Source: Betaproteobacteria bacterium (GTDB taxonomy: Bacteria > Pseudomonadota > Gammaproteobacteria > Burkholderiales > Burkholderiaceae_C). Taken from it: 64,000 nt of DNA. The notes under the pieces were generated by a model, which ran no database searches, had not been told where the DNA came from, and saw nothing but the letters and a program-made list of their open reading frames with translations. This document shows, in pieces, positions 51,657-59,885 of this stretch; the first letter of the stretch is position 1; every line of letters begins with the position of its first letter. Position numbers and translations under genes: made by a program. The stretch is taken from NCBI GenBank assembly GCA_016704535.1, contig JADIZZ010000019.1, positions 1 to 64,000 of the forward strand, given 5' to 3'.

Positions 51657-52352
51657 ATGGACCTGCTCAGGACCGCCGTGGTCGACATCACTACGCTGGT
51701 GGCGACATGCCATGCCCTGAGGTCCAGCAGCGGCGCGGCCGATTTGGCGATGGAGCGCAAGCAGCGCAACCGGCTGCGACGCGAGATCAAGCGCGGAACC
51801 GTCGCCTACATCAACGTCTTGGCGAGAAGCAAGCGCGGCGCGGTTGATGACTCACTGCTCGTAGAGTGCAGGCTCGCCGCAGAACTGCAGATGCCGCATG
51901 CCATTGCGCACCAGAAGCTGCTCGGGCACGTTTTGGCCCATCAGGCCGGATCGCTCGATGGACTGGCTGCCGCGAGGCAAGACCTCTGGCGCCTGGCGCA
52001 CATCGTGGGTCACCTGAGGACGGGCATGGAGAGCCTGCAAGAAGCGCGCGCCTTGGTCGAAGCCAAGTCGGCGGATGCCTTGTCAGGCCGCCTGCGTCGC
52101 CGCCTTCGGAAGGCATTGATTGCGTATGCGCGGGGAGTCCTTCGCACCAAGACACCGGGAGGGCGGCTGATCGTCATGGCGCGCGCAGTGGCGCTGGATG
52201 AGATCGGGCCTCGGGGGGCGGCCGAGGCCGAGCGGCTTGCAGATATCGAAGCGGGCGCCGATTCCGCGCGCCGCGTCATAGCCCGGGGTGTGACGAAGCC
52301 TCTTCTGGACCTGTCCCTCGACTGGCAACGCAGCGAATCCGAGCCGGGCTGA
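51657..52352 (+). CDS. helical protein of unknown function
   Basis: A 231-residue Arg/Ala/Leu-rich helical protein (MDLLRTAVVDITTLVATCHA, RKQRNRLRREIKRGTVAYIN, GRLRRRLRKALIAYARGVLR). No motif is recognised; the basic pairs could bind nucleic acid or polyphosphate, but that is speculation. The start at 51657 has GGAG seven bases upstream; the frame before it (to 51525) is probably untranslated. It is divergent from the PhoU-like gene. Confidence 0.55.
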   Translation: MDLLRTAVVDITTLVATCHALRSSSGAADLAMERKQRNRLRREIKRGTVAYINVLARSKRGAVDDSLLVECRLAAELQMPHAIAHQKLLGHVLAHQAGSLDGLAAARQDLWRLAHIVGHLRTGMESLQEARALVEAKSADALSGRLRRRLRKALIAYARGVLRTKTPGGRLIVMARAVALDEIGPRGAAEAERLADIEAGADSARRVIARGVTKPLLDLSLDWQRSESEPG

Positions 52353-52487
52353 ACGCTCGGCACTGCCCCGGTTGGCGTGGCCCATCGGCCGGCCGTGACT
52401 TGTCCACCGCCAATGGGGACAAGCCTGTGGACAGCCAGTGTCGAGAGCAGGACGGGCTCTGAACGACGCCAGGCACACAATGGCGAG

Positions 52488-53411
52488 ATGAAAGACGCAG
52501 ATGTCTTGGCCTTCCGACCCCTGACAGGCATCTATGAGCCGTCGGCGATACATCAACTGCCTGACGGCCGTTTCCTGGTGGTCGAGGACGAAAGGAATCG
52601 TCCGCTCAGCCTGGTGACCATCGGCGCCGATGGTGAGGTCAAGACCGAGCCGCTGACTGCCGGACTGCTCCAGATGTTCAGTTCCTTCTGGAAACTGGAC
52701 GACCTCGAAGGGCTGGCTGCGGACCGGGCGGGCTTTGTCTACGCCATCACGTCGCACTCGCGCGACGACGAGGGCGACAAGAAGAGGTCGCGTGAGAAGC
52801 TGGTTCGGTTTCGGGTCGAGGGCGATCGGGTCGTGGATCCCAAGGTCGTCGACGGCTTGAAGGACGCTCTCGCCGCGAGCCATGCCGTGCTGGCGGCAGC
52901 AGCCAAGGTGCGGGATGTCAAAGCCGATGGTGGCTTCAACATCGAAGGGCTGGAATTCAGCCCCGACCAGCAGCGACTCCTGGTCGGGTTCCGTAGCCCC
53001 CTGCGTGAGGGTCGCGCGCTCATCGCCAGCATCGAGAACCCCGCCGAGATCTTCGAGTCGGACGCGGCGCCTCGGATCGCACCGGTGTTGGACGAACTGG
53101 ATCTCGGCGGCCACGGCATCCGCGGCTTGTCGTATGTGCCGGCGCTGGGCGCGTATCTGGTGATCGGCGGCCCGACATCACGCGAGCCTGCCCGTTTCGA
53201 CCTCTGGCGCTGGAGCGGCGAGCCGGGCGCGCCTGCGCGCCGGGTGACGGTTCCCGGCTTGCGAGGCTTCGAGAAGGCCGAAGGGGTAAGCCCGGCAACC
53301 GTCGACGGCCTGGAGCGCATCATCGTCGTCAGCGACGACGGGAGCCGGGAAGCCGGGCGGTTTGCAGGCTTCCTCCTGCTCGACCCGGCTCAGCTTCAGA
53401 CCGCCACCTGA
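52488..53411 (+). CDS. DUF3616/phytase-like beta-propeller protein
   Basis: A 307-residue protein without a signal peptide. Repeated strand motifs suggest a beta-propeller: YEPSAIHQLPDGRFLVVEDE, DDLEGLAADRAGFVYAITSH, FNIEGLEFSPDQQRLLVGFR and VLDELDLGGHGIRGLSYVPA. The recurrent (D/N)xEGL and SHS with D/E clusters match DUF3616 and esterase-like phytase relatives. Function unknown; a hydrolase or scaffold is possible. The start at 52488 is the first ATG before the conserved part. It is convergent with phnW, 24 bp apart. Confidence 0.75.
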   Translation: MKDADVLAFRPLTGIYEPSAIHQLPDGRFLVVEDERNRPLSLVTIGADGEVKTEPLTAGLLQMFSSFWKLDDLEGLAADRAGFVYAITSHSRDDEGDKKRSREKLVRFRVEGDRVVDPKVVDGLKDALAASHAVLAAAAKVRDVKADGGFNIEGLEFSPDQQRLLVGFRSPLREGRALIASIENPAEIFESDAAPRIAPVLDELDLGGHGIRGLSYVPALGAYLVIGGPTSREPARFDLWRWSGEPGAPARRVTVPGLRGFEKAEGVSPATVDGLERIIVVSDDGSREAGRFAGFLLLDPAQLQTAT

Positions 53412-53435
53412 TCGGCCCTCAGAGCCGCGGACGGT

Positions 53436-54548
53436 TCAGGCGCTGGCGGTGGGGGTGACGCCCATGTCGCCCAGGCTGGCCGCAATCGCAGCGACGGCGC
53501 GTTCGATGACACCAGCGTCGATGGCGCCGATGCAGCCGACACGAAAGGTGTTCACGGTGGTCAGCTTGCCCGGGTAGAGGATGAAGCCACGCTCGCGGAC
53601 GCGCCGGTAGAACTCACTGAAGTCGTAGGCCGCATCGGCCGGCGCGTGGAAGGTGACGATGATCGGCGCCTGCACCTCTGCCGGCAGGAAGGGCTGCAGG
53701 CCCAGCACATGCATGCCGTCGACGAGGGCGCGGCAGTTGTCTCGGTAGCGCGCCAGCCGGGTCGGTTGGCCGCCTGCTTCGCGGAACTGGTCCAGCGCCG
53801 CACGCAGCGCCGCCACCACGTGCGTGGGCGGCGTGAAGCGCCACTGGCCGGTCTTGCGCATGTAGACCCATTGGTCGTGCAGGTCCAGCGCCAGCGAGTG
53901 GCTGTTGCCGGCGGCCTGTTCCAAGGCATCGCGCTCTGCGATGACGAAGCCCATGCCCGGAACGCCCTCGATGCACTTGCCGGACGCGGCGATCAGCGCC
54001 GTGAACGGCATCGTCGCGGCATCGATGGGCAGGGCGCCGAAGGTGCTCATGGCGTCGACGATCAGGCCGCGGCCGTGGACGGCCGTGACATCGGCAATCT
54101 CGCGCAAGGGGTTGAGGATGCCGGTGCCCGTCTCGCAATGGACCTGGGCGACGTGACTGATGGCCGGGTCGGCGGCCAGCGCGGCGTCGATGTGAGCCAC
54201 GTCGGCGGGCTCGTCCTCGCGGTGATCGAGCACCACAGCGGCGCGGCCGAGGTAGCCGAGGATGCGCACGATGCGCTGGCAGTAGGCGCCGTTGTTCGGC
54301 ACCAGCACCTTGCCCTCGCGCGGCACGAGCGTGCCCACGGCTGCTTCGACGGCGAAGGTGCCACTGCCTTGCAGCGGCACGCAGACATGGCTGGCAGCGG
54401 CACCGGCGATGTCGACGAGGTCGCGGCAGACCGACGCTGTCAGCGCGTTGAAGGCGCTGTCCCACGACCCCCAGTCGCGCAGCATCGCCGATCGGGTGGC
54501 CAAGCTCGTGCTCAGTGGGCCGGGGGTGAGCAACACGGGGTCTTGCAC
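53436..54548 (-). CDS. phnW: 2-aminoethylphosphonate-pyruvate transaminase
   Basis: A 370-residue PLP enzyme converting 2-aminoethylphosphonate plus pyruvate to phosphonoacetaldehyde plus alanine. Features: LLTPGPLSTSLATRSAMLRD at the N-terminus, CVPLQGSGTFAVEAAVG, VHCETGTGILNPL, LIVDAMSTFGALP and the PLP lysine in AASGKCIEGVPGMGFVIA. The GTG start at 54548 is backed by an AGGAGG Shine-Dalgarno at ideal spacing; the frame from 54665 is shadow of the upstream gene. It is the last gene of the minus-strand phn operon, 16 bp after the dehydrogenase gene. Confidence 0.93.
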   Translation of the reverse strand: MQDPVLLTPGPLSTSLATRSAMLRDWGSWDSAFNALTASVCRDLVDIAGAAASHVCVPLQGSGTFAVEAAVGTLVPREGKVLVPNNGAYCQRIVRILGYLGRAAVVLDHREDEPADVAHIDAALAADPAISHVAQVHCETGTGILNPLREIADVTAVHGRGLIVDAMSTFGALPIDAATMPFTALIAASGKCIEGVPGMGFVIAERDALEQAAGNSHSLALDLHDQWVYMRKTGQWRFTPPTHVVAALRAALDQFREAGGQPTRLARYRDNCRALVDGMHVLGLQPFLPAEVQAPIIVTFHAPADAAYDFSEFYRRVRERGFILYPGKLTTVNTFRVGCIGAIDAGVIERAVAAIAASLGDMGVTPTASA

Positions 54549-54564
54549 CGGGGGCCTCCTGCGT

Positions 54565-55662
54565 TCAGGGAACGATCGCGGCGCGCAGCACGCGGCGGGC
54601 GGCCGCGTCGGCCATCGCGTCGTCGACACGGTCCAGCGGGTAGATGCCGTCGACAAGCTCGGCAAAGGGGAAACGCCTGCGCTGCGCGACGACGAAGTCC
54701 AGCGCCTCGACCAGGTGGCGCGGGTGGTAGTTGTGCACCCCGGTCAGCGTGAGCATCTTGCGCAGCAGCAGGTTGGCGTCCAGCGTGACCATCGCACCGG
54801 GATTGACCACGCCGCCCAGCACGTAGCGTCCGCCGACGCGCAGCATGGCCATGCCCGAGGGAATGACGCCGGGGTCGCCGCAGACTTCCAGCACCACGTC
54901 GGCGCCCAGCGGCCTGCACATCGCGGCGACGCGGCGCGCCAGTTCGCCGGATTCGACATCCGTCGGGTCGAGCGCCACGTCCACGCCAAAGCGCAGGCTG
55001 CGCTCACGCCGATCGGCCACGCCGTCGATGCCGATCACCTGCCCGGCGCCACGCGCCTTGGCGATGGCCGCGCCGTACAGGCCCAGCAGCCCGAGGCCCT
55101 GGACGACAATCGATTCGCCGATGCGGATCTCGGCCGCCTCGGTGACGGCGATCATGGTCGCCACGCCGCAGTTGATGGGCGCGGCCTCGGCATCGCTCAG
55201 CGCATCGGGCAGCCGCAGGATCCACGACTGCGGCAGGATGTAGCAGTACTCGCCGAAGCCGCCATGGTGGTGCGGCGGCGTGGCCGCCGCCATGTGCCCG
55301 TACTTGTCGACGCCGGGCGACTTCTGCGGCAGGTCCAGCACGTCGCTGCAGTAGTTGGGGCCGGGGATGAAGTACTCGCTCCAGGTGATGCGGTCGCCCA
55401 CGGCCAGCAGTTCGCCGCGCATGTCGCGGTCGATGCCGGCACCCAGCGCGGCGATGCGACCGACGATCTCGTGGCCCAGCACACCGGGGCAGGGGTTGGG
55501 CCGGTGGCCTTGCCAGGAGTGGATGTCCGAGCGGCAGATCGTCGACATCGCGATGCGCACCAGCACTTCGCCTTCTGCCGGTGGACGCAGCGGAAACTCG
55601 CGCAGCGCGAACGGCGCGTTGGGCGCGTCGTAGACCGCGACACGGGCGCTGGCCGGGATCAT
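54565..55662 (-). CDS. phosphonate-associated zinc alcohol dehydrogenase
   Basis: A 365-residue medium-chain zinc dehydrogenase. Catalytic zinc ligands: Cys in STICRSDIHSWQGH and His-Glu in GVLGHEIVG; Rossmann motif VVQGLGLLGLYGAAI. The structural four-Cys zinc lobe is reduced (SEYFIPGPNYCSDVLDLPQK). It matches the subgroup of dehydrogenases found next to phosphonate genes (TIGR03366-like, from memory). Its substrate is not established; an alcohol or aldehyde on the phosphonate route is likely. Its start overlaps the phnA stop by 4 bp and phnW begins 16 bp downstream, so it is embedded in the operon. Confidence 0.88.
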   Translation of the reverse strand: MIPASARVAVYDAPNAPFALREFPLRPPAEGEVLVRIAMSTICRSDIHSWQGHRPNPCPGVLGHEIVGRIAALGAGIDRDMRGELLAVGDRITWSEYFIPGPNYCSDVLDLPQKSPGVDKYGHMAAATPPHHHGGFGEYCYILPQSWILRLPDALSDAEAAPINCGVATMIAVTEAAEIRIGESIVVQGLGLLGLYGAAIAKARGAGQVIGIDGVADRRERSLRFGVDVALDPTDVESGELARRVAAMCRPLGADVVLEVCGDPGVIPSGMAMLRVGGRYVLGGVVNPGAMVTLDANLLLRKMLTLTGVHNYHPRHLVEALDFVVAQRRRFPFAELVDGIYPLDRVDDAMADAAARRVLRAAIVP

Positions 55663-56909
55663 GCGGCCGTGCCGTTGATGGCGAAGTCGAAGATCTGGTG
55701 GCTCTTGAGACCGGCGGCGGCGCGGGCGCGGTAGTCATCGTTCAGCGGCCGGTTGAGGATGAAGGGCACGCGGGCCTCGGTGACCGCGCCATGGCTGCGC
55801 AGGCGCGCGTCGGTCAGCGTCGACAGGTCGTGGTCGGCGGCGCCGGCGCCGATCACCACGTCGCGATCGCCGATGACCACGACGTCGCCCTCGCGATCGG
55901 CGGGCAGGTCGAAGCGGCGGCAGGCGCTGTCCTTGTCGAGCACCTCGGCCAGGCCCGGCATGCCGGAGAGCAGCGCGACGATGGCCTGCGGCGTGGCCTT
56001 GCCGCCGCGGCACCAGACCCGCACGAAGCCGCCCAAGGCGCCGTGGTGGCGCACGAAGGCGTCGGTGATGGGGCAGATCACGCGCGTGTCGCCGGCGCCG
56101 AACTCGCGGTCGAGGATGTCCTGAAGAAAGATGACGTTCGGGCTGCCGTCGGGCCGGGACTTGTCGTTCATGCCGTGGTCGGCTGTCAGCGCGACGGTGG
56201 CGCCCGAGGCGGCCAGGCGCCCGAAGACGGCGTCGATGCGGCGGTAGAACTCATCGGCCACCGGGTCACCGGGCGCGTGCTTGTGCTGGATGTAGTCGGT
56301 CAGCGACAGGAACATCAGTTCGGGACGGTCACGGTCGAGCAGCCGCACACCGGCCTCCAGCACGAAAAGCGACAGGTCCATCGAGTACATGTCGGGCTGC
56401 GGCATGCCCACCAGATCGAGCACGTTCTCGATGCCGTTGTCCGCCAGCGTGCAGCGGCTGGCGAACTCCGACGAGAAGCTGACATTGCCGCGGCTCAGGT
56501 CGAGGTCCTTGCCGAGCTGCCGCCGCAGCTTGTCCTTGGCGGTGACGGAGACTACGCGGGCTCCAACGTCGGCGAACTCGGCCAGGATGGTTCGACTGAG
56601 CAGCAGTTCCGGGCCGGTCATGACCACCGCTTCGCCGGTGGCGACGTCGAGGTAGAAGTTGCCCGAGATGCCGTGCACCGATGGCGGCGCGCCGGTGATC
56701 AGCGACATGTTGTTGGGGCAGGTGAAGCTGGGCACCGTGCCGTCGGCCACCTCGCTGAAGCCCTCGGTCATGAAGCGTTCGATGTTGGGGATGATGCCGG
56801 CGCGCAGGCCGTGTTCGATGTAGGCGGGGTCGCCTCCGTCGATGCAGACGACGACGACGGGACGGTCGGGGCGGCGATAGGCGACGCCGTTCAATTGGAT
56901 GCAGGTCAT
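55659..56909 (-). CDS. phnA: phosphonoacetate hydrolase
   Basis: A 416-residue alkaline-phosphatase-superfamily hydrolase that splits phosphonoacetate into acetate and phosphate. Metal-site motifs: VVVCIDGGDPAYIEHG, the nucleophile Thr in PSFTCPNNMSLITGAPPS, SLTDYIQHKHAPGD and ALTADHGMNDKS, plus a late His. Cytoplasmic (no signal). GGAG lies 8 nt before the ATG at 56909. It follows phnE by 49 bp and is translationally coupled to the dehydrogenase gene. With phnW and phnY it completes the 2-aminoethylphosphonate to acetate route. Confidence 0.93.
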   Translation of the reverse strand: MTCIQLNGVAYRRPDRPVVVVCIDGGDPAYIEHGLRAGIIPNIERFMTEGFSEVADGTVPSFTCPNNMSLITGAPPSVHGISGNFYLDVATGEAVVMTGPELLLSRTILAEFADVGARVVSVTAKDKLRRQLGKDLDLSRGNVSFSSEFASRCTLADNGIENVLDLVGMPQPDMYSMDLSLFVLEAGVRLLDRDRPELMFLSLTDYIQHKHAPGDPVADEFYRRIDAVFGRLAASGATVALTADHGMNDKSRPDGSPNVIFLQDILDREFGAGDTRVICPITDAFVRHHGALGGFVRVWCRGGKATPQAIVALLSGMPGLAEVLDKDSACRRFDLPADREGDVVVIGDRDVVIGAGAADHDLSTLTDARLRSHGAVTEARVPFILNRPLNDDYRARAAAGLKSHQIFDFAINGTAA

Positions 56910-56958
56910 CCGGCAGGCTCCAGTGGAAGGATGCGGAGAGTCGAAGGAGCAGTCGGAT

Positions 56959-57759
56959 TCAGATCGCCCACTGCCGGATGCGTGCCGAGAGCAGGTCGAT
57001 CAGCGTCACCGAGACGATGATGATCAGCAGCACGGCGGCGGTTTCGGCGTAGTCGAAGCCGCGGATCACCTCGTGCAGGATGACGCCGATGCCACCGGCG
57101 CCGACCATGCCGACGACCGAGGCCGAACGTACGTTCGATTCGAAGCGGTAGAGCGAATACGAGATCCACAGCGGCAGTACCTGGGGAATGACGCCGTAGA
57201 GGATTTCCTCCAGCGCGTTGGCGCCGGTGGCGCGCACGCCTTCCACCGGGCGCGGGTCGATCGCCTCGACGGCCTCGGCGAACAGCTTGGCCAGCACGCC
57301 GGTGGTGTGCACCCACAGCGCCAGTACGCCGGCGAAAGGGCCCAGGCCGACGGCCACGATGAACAACATGGCGAACACCATCTCGTTGATCGCCCGGCAG
57401 GCATCCATCACCCGGCGCACCGGCTGGTAGACCCAGCGCGGCACCAGGTTTTCGGCCGACATCAGCCCAAAGGGAATGGCGCACACCACCGCCAGGACCG
57501 TGCCCCAGACGGCAATGTGGATGGTGATCACCATCTCGTCGAGGTAGATGCGCCAGTCGTGGAAGTTGGGCGGGAAGAACTCGCGCGCGAACACCGCCAT
57601 GTTGGCGCTGTCCTTGAACAGCGCCATCGGGCGCATGTCGGCGCCGCCCCATGACCAGATCAGCAGCATCAGCACCACGGCCCAGGCGAGGGTGGTCCCG
57701 AAGCCGCTGGTTGGCGGCTTCAGCGGGACATCGCGGATGGTCGGTCGCTGCTCGGTCAT
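56959..57759 (-). CDS. phnE: phosphonate ABC transporter permease
   Basis: A 266-residue inner-membrane permease with about six helices. The cytosolic coupling loop EGVRATGANALEEILYGVIP matches the EAA motif, and the C-terminal GMVGAGGIGVILHEVIRGFDY is characteristic of PhnE. It pairs with PhnC and PhnD to import phosphonates. Only one permease gene is present, so it probably homodimerises. It begins 27 bp after phnD. Confidence 0.92.
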   Translation of the reverse strand: MTEQRPTIRDVPLKPPTSGFGTTLAWAVVLMLLIWSWGGADMRPMALFKDSANMAVFAREFFPPNFHDWRIYLDEMVITIHIAVWGTVLAVVCAIPFGLMSAENLVPRWVYQPVRRVMDACRAINEMVFAMLFIVAVGLGPFAGVLALWVHTTGVLAKLFAEAVEAIDPRPVEGVRATGANALEEILYGVIPQVLPLWISYSLYRFESNVRSASVVGMVGAGGIGVILHEVIRGFDYAETAAVLLIIIVSVTLIDLLSARIRQWAI

Positions 57760-57786
57760 GGTGCGGGTGTGGCGCTGGCTCGTGCC

Positions 57787-58755
57787 CTACTTCGTCTTGC
57801 CCGCCAGCGCAGCCAGCTTGGCGTCGATCTCTGCGAACTTGACCTTCTTCTCGGCTTCGCTCATGTTCACGTCGCCCTCGAACTTGCGGCGGTCCTTGAA
57901 CAACTCGAGCTGGCGGATGGGGATCAGCTGGGCGTCGGTCGATGCCTTGAACCCGGCCAGACGGTACATGTTCTTCAGGATCTCCTTCTCCCGCGCGTCC
58001 TTGCCGTAGCCGACCACGAAGTCCTGGACCTTCTTCTTCATGTCGGCCGGCAGGTCCTTGCGCCACACCAGCGGGTCGCGCGGGATCAGGGGCGAGGTCC
58101 AGAGGATGCGGATCTGCTCCAGCTTCTCCGGTGTCTTCTCCTTGATCTTCTGCGTCATCTCGCTGTTGCTGGTGGCCACGTCGACCTGGCGGTTGAGCAC
58201 GGCCAGGAAGTTGCCTTCGTGGTTGGACGAGCGCATGACCTTGAAGTGCGTCTTCGGATCCAGGCCATTGAGCGTGAACACGTAGTAGCTGGGCACCAGC
58301 GTGCCCGAGGTCGACTGCGGGTCGCCGATGCCGAAGGTGTAGTCCTTGCCGTTCTTCAGCACCTGGTCCAGGGTGTTGATGCCGCTGTCCTTGTGGGTGA
58401 TGAGGTAGGAGTAGTAGCCGGGCGTGCCGTCGAGGTCGACGAACTGGGCGAAGACTTCGCCGCTGGCACGGTCGACGGCGTCGATGGCCGACTTGTTGCC
58501 GTACCAGGCGATCTGCAGCTTGTTGAAGCGCTGGGCCTCGATGATGCCGGCGTAGTCGGTGGCGTAGAAGCCGTTGACCTTGACGCCCACGGCCTTGCTC
58601 ATGTCGTCGAGGAAGGGCTCCCACATCTGCCGCAGCGCGCCGGCCTTCTCGGTGGCGATGATGCCGAAGTTGAGCTCCGTGACCTCGGCGGCCTGGGCGA
58701 TGCCGGCCAGCGCGATGGCGGCGGCAGCGATGATGGATCGGCGTGAGCAGTGCAT
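57787..58755 (-). CDS. phnD: phosphonate ABC transporter substrate-binding protein
   Basis: A 322-residue periplasmic binding protein. Signal peptide RRSIIAAAAIALAGIAQA, then LNFGIIATEKAGALRQMWEP, LDDMSKAVGVKVNGFYATDY, IIEAQRFNKLQIAWYGNKSA and AQFVDLDGTPGYYSYLITHK. These give the PhnD ligand site with Tyr, Thr and Ser residues that bind the phosphonate. Likely ligand 2-aminoethylphosphonate, judging from phnW. It sits 44 bp after phnC. Confidence 0.92.
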   Translation of the reverse strand: MHCSRRSIIAAAAIALAGIAQAAEVTELNFGIIATEKAGALRQMWEPFLDDMSKAVGVKVNGFYATDYAGIIEAQRFNKLQIAWYGNKSAIDAVDRASGEVFAQFVDLDGTPGYYSYLITHKDSGINTLDQVLKNGKDYTFGIGDPQSTSGTLVPSYYVFTLNGLDPKTHFKVMRSSNHEGNFLAVLNRQVDVATSNSEMTQKIKEKTPEKLEQIRILWTSPLIPRDPLVWRKDLPADMKKKVQDFVVGYGKDAREKEILKNMYRLAGFKASTDAQLIPIRQLELFKDRRKFEGDVNMSEAEKKVKFAEIDAKLAALAGKTK

Positions 58756-58799
58756 GGGTGTTTCCTTTGGGCTGTAGCGGTGGGGACTGCGGGGTTGGT

Positions 58800-59645
58800 T
58801 CAGAGGAGTGAGCCGGCGCTGGGCTGCAGGGAGAGCGGCGGCCGGCGTTCGGGCTGTGCGACGGCGCCGGCAGCGGGTTCGAACAGGTCCTGCACATCGG
58901 CGCCATAAAGCTCGGAGAGCAAGGCCGGCGTCAGCGCCGACGAGGGGCCGTCATAGACCACGACACCGCGGTGCAGCGCAACCGTCCGCGCGCAGTAGCG
59001 GATCGCGAATTCGACCTGGTGCAGCGACACCAGCACCGTGCAGCCGCGCTCGCGGTTCATCACCGCCAGCAGCTCCATGACCTTGCGCGACGACTCGGGG
59101 TCGAGCGAAGCGATGGGCTCGTCGGCAAGCACCACCTTGGCGCGCTGAACAAGACATCGGGCCAGCGCCGCGCGCTGCTGCTGGCCGCCGGACAGCGTCG
59201 ATGCGCGCTGCCAGGCCGTCTGCTCGATGCCGACGGCCACCAGGGCCTCGAGCGCCTGTTGGCGCTCCGACACGTTGAAGCGCATCAGCAGGCTGCGCCA
59301 CAGGCTGGTGCGGCGCAACAGGCCGACGAGCACGTTGGTCATCACCGGCAGGCGATTGACCAGGTTGAACTGCTGGAAGACGAAACCGATGCCGGCGCGG
59401 ATGTCGCGGATGTCGCGGGCGATGCGGCCGTCACGCTGGATCTCGCGGCCGAAGACCGAGGCCGAGCCTGCGTCCGCGGCGATGAAGCCCGAGAGGTGGC
59501 GCATCAGCGTCGACTTGCCCGAACCAGACGCACCGATCAGCGCAACCATCTCGCCGGGGGCGACGCTCAGGCTGACACGGTCGAGCGCCTGGCAGTTCGA
59601 AAAGCGTTTGCTCAATTCGCGCACCTCTATCGCTGCTGCGCTCAC
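58800..59645 (-). CDS. phnC: phosphonate ABC transporter ATP-binding protein
   Basis: A 281-residue ATPase. Walker A IGASGSGKST, Q-loop FVFQQFNLVNRL, signature TLSGGQQQRAALARC, Walker B KVVLADEPIASLDPES and switch His in VSLHQVEFAIRYC. A C-terminal tail of about 30 residues is Pro/Ala-rich and not conserved. It is the first gene of the phnC-D-E-A-dehydrogenase-W operon; a PhoB-box-like element and -10 lie upstream (59681-59714). Confidence 0.93.
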   Translation of the reverse strand: MSAAAIEVRELSKRFSNCQALDRVSLSVAPGEMVALIGASGSGKSTLMRHLSGFIAADAGSASVFGREIQRDGRIARDIRDIRAGIGFVFQQFNLVNRLPVMTNVLVGLLRRTSLWRSLLMRFNVSERQQALEALVAVGIEQTAWQRASTLSGGQQQRAALARCLVQRAKVVLADEPIASLDPESSRKVMELLAVMNRERGCTVLVSLHQVEFAIRYCARTVALHRGVVVYDGPSSALTPALLSELYGADVQDLFEPAAGAVAQPERRPPLSLQPSAGSLL

Positions 59646-59680
59646 TGAGTTCGCCTTCGTAATTTGAATGACACATCCGG

Positions 59681-59714
59681 ATCCTAGAATTTGCCCATTG
59701 CAGTTTGTTGACAG
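59681..59714 (-). promoter_or_regulatory. PhoB box and -10 of the phn operon
   Basis: On the minus strand, CTGTCAA, 4 nt, CTGCAAT (59697-59714) gives two half-sites 11 nt apart close to the Pho-box consensus. Ten nt later TAGGAT (59681-59686) fits a -10, the spacing seen in PhoB-activated promoters where the box replaces the -35. The phnC start is 35 nt further on. Confidence 0.65.
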
Positions 59715-59885
59715 TCACGTTTCACGAGCATGAGCCGCAACGGAACCGATGTCCGGGCAGATCACTTGTTTGTGCCAGCGACGCCTTGATGGTGGTCGTG
59801 ATGGCCGAAATGGAGCGCGCGGCCTACATCCGTCTGCACCTGGCCCCAGAACCCGGCCCGACCCCGACACCCGCAGGAGTCGACG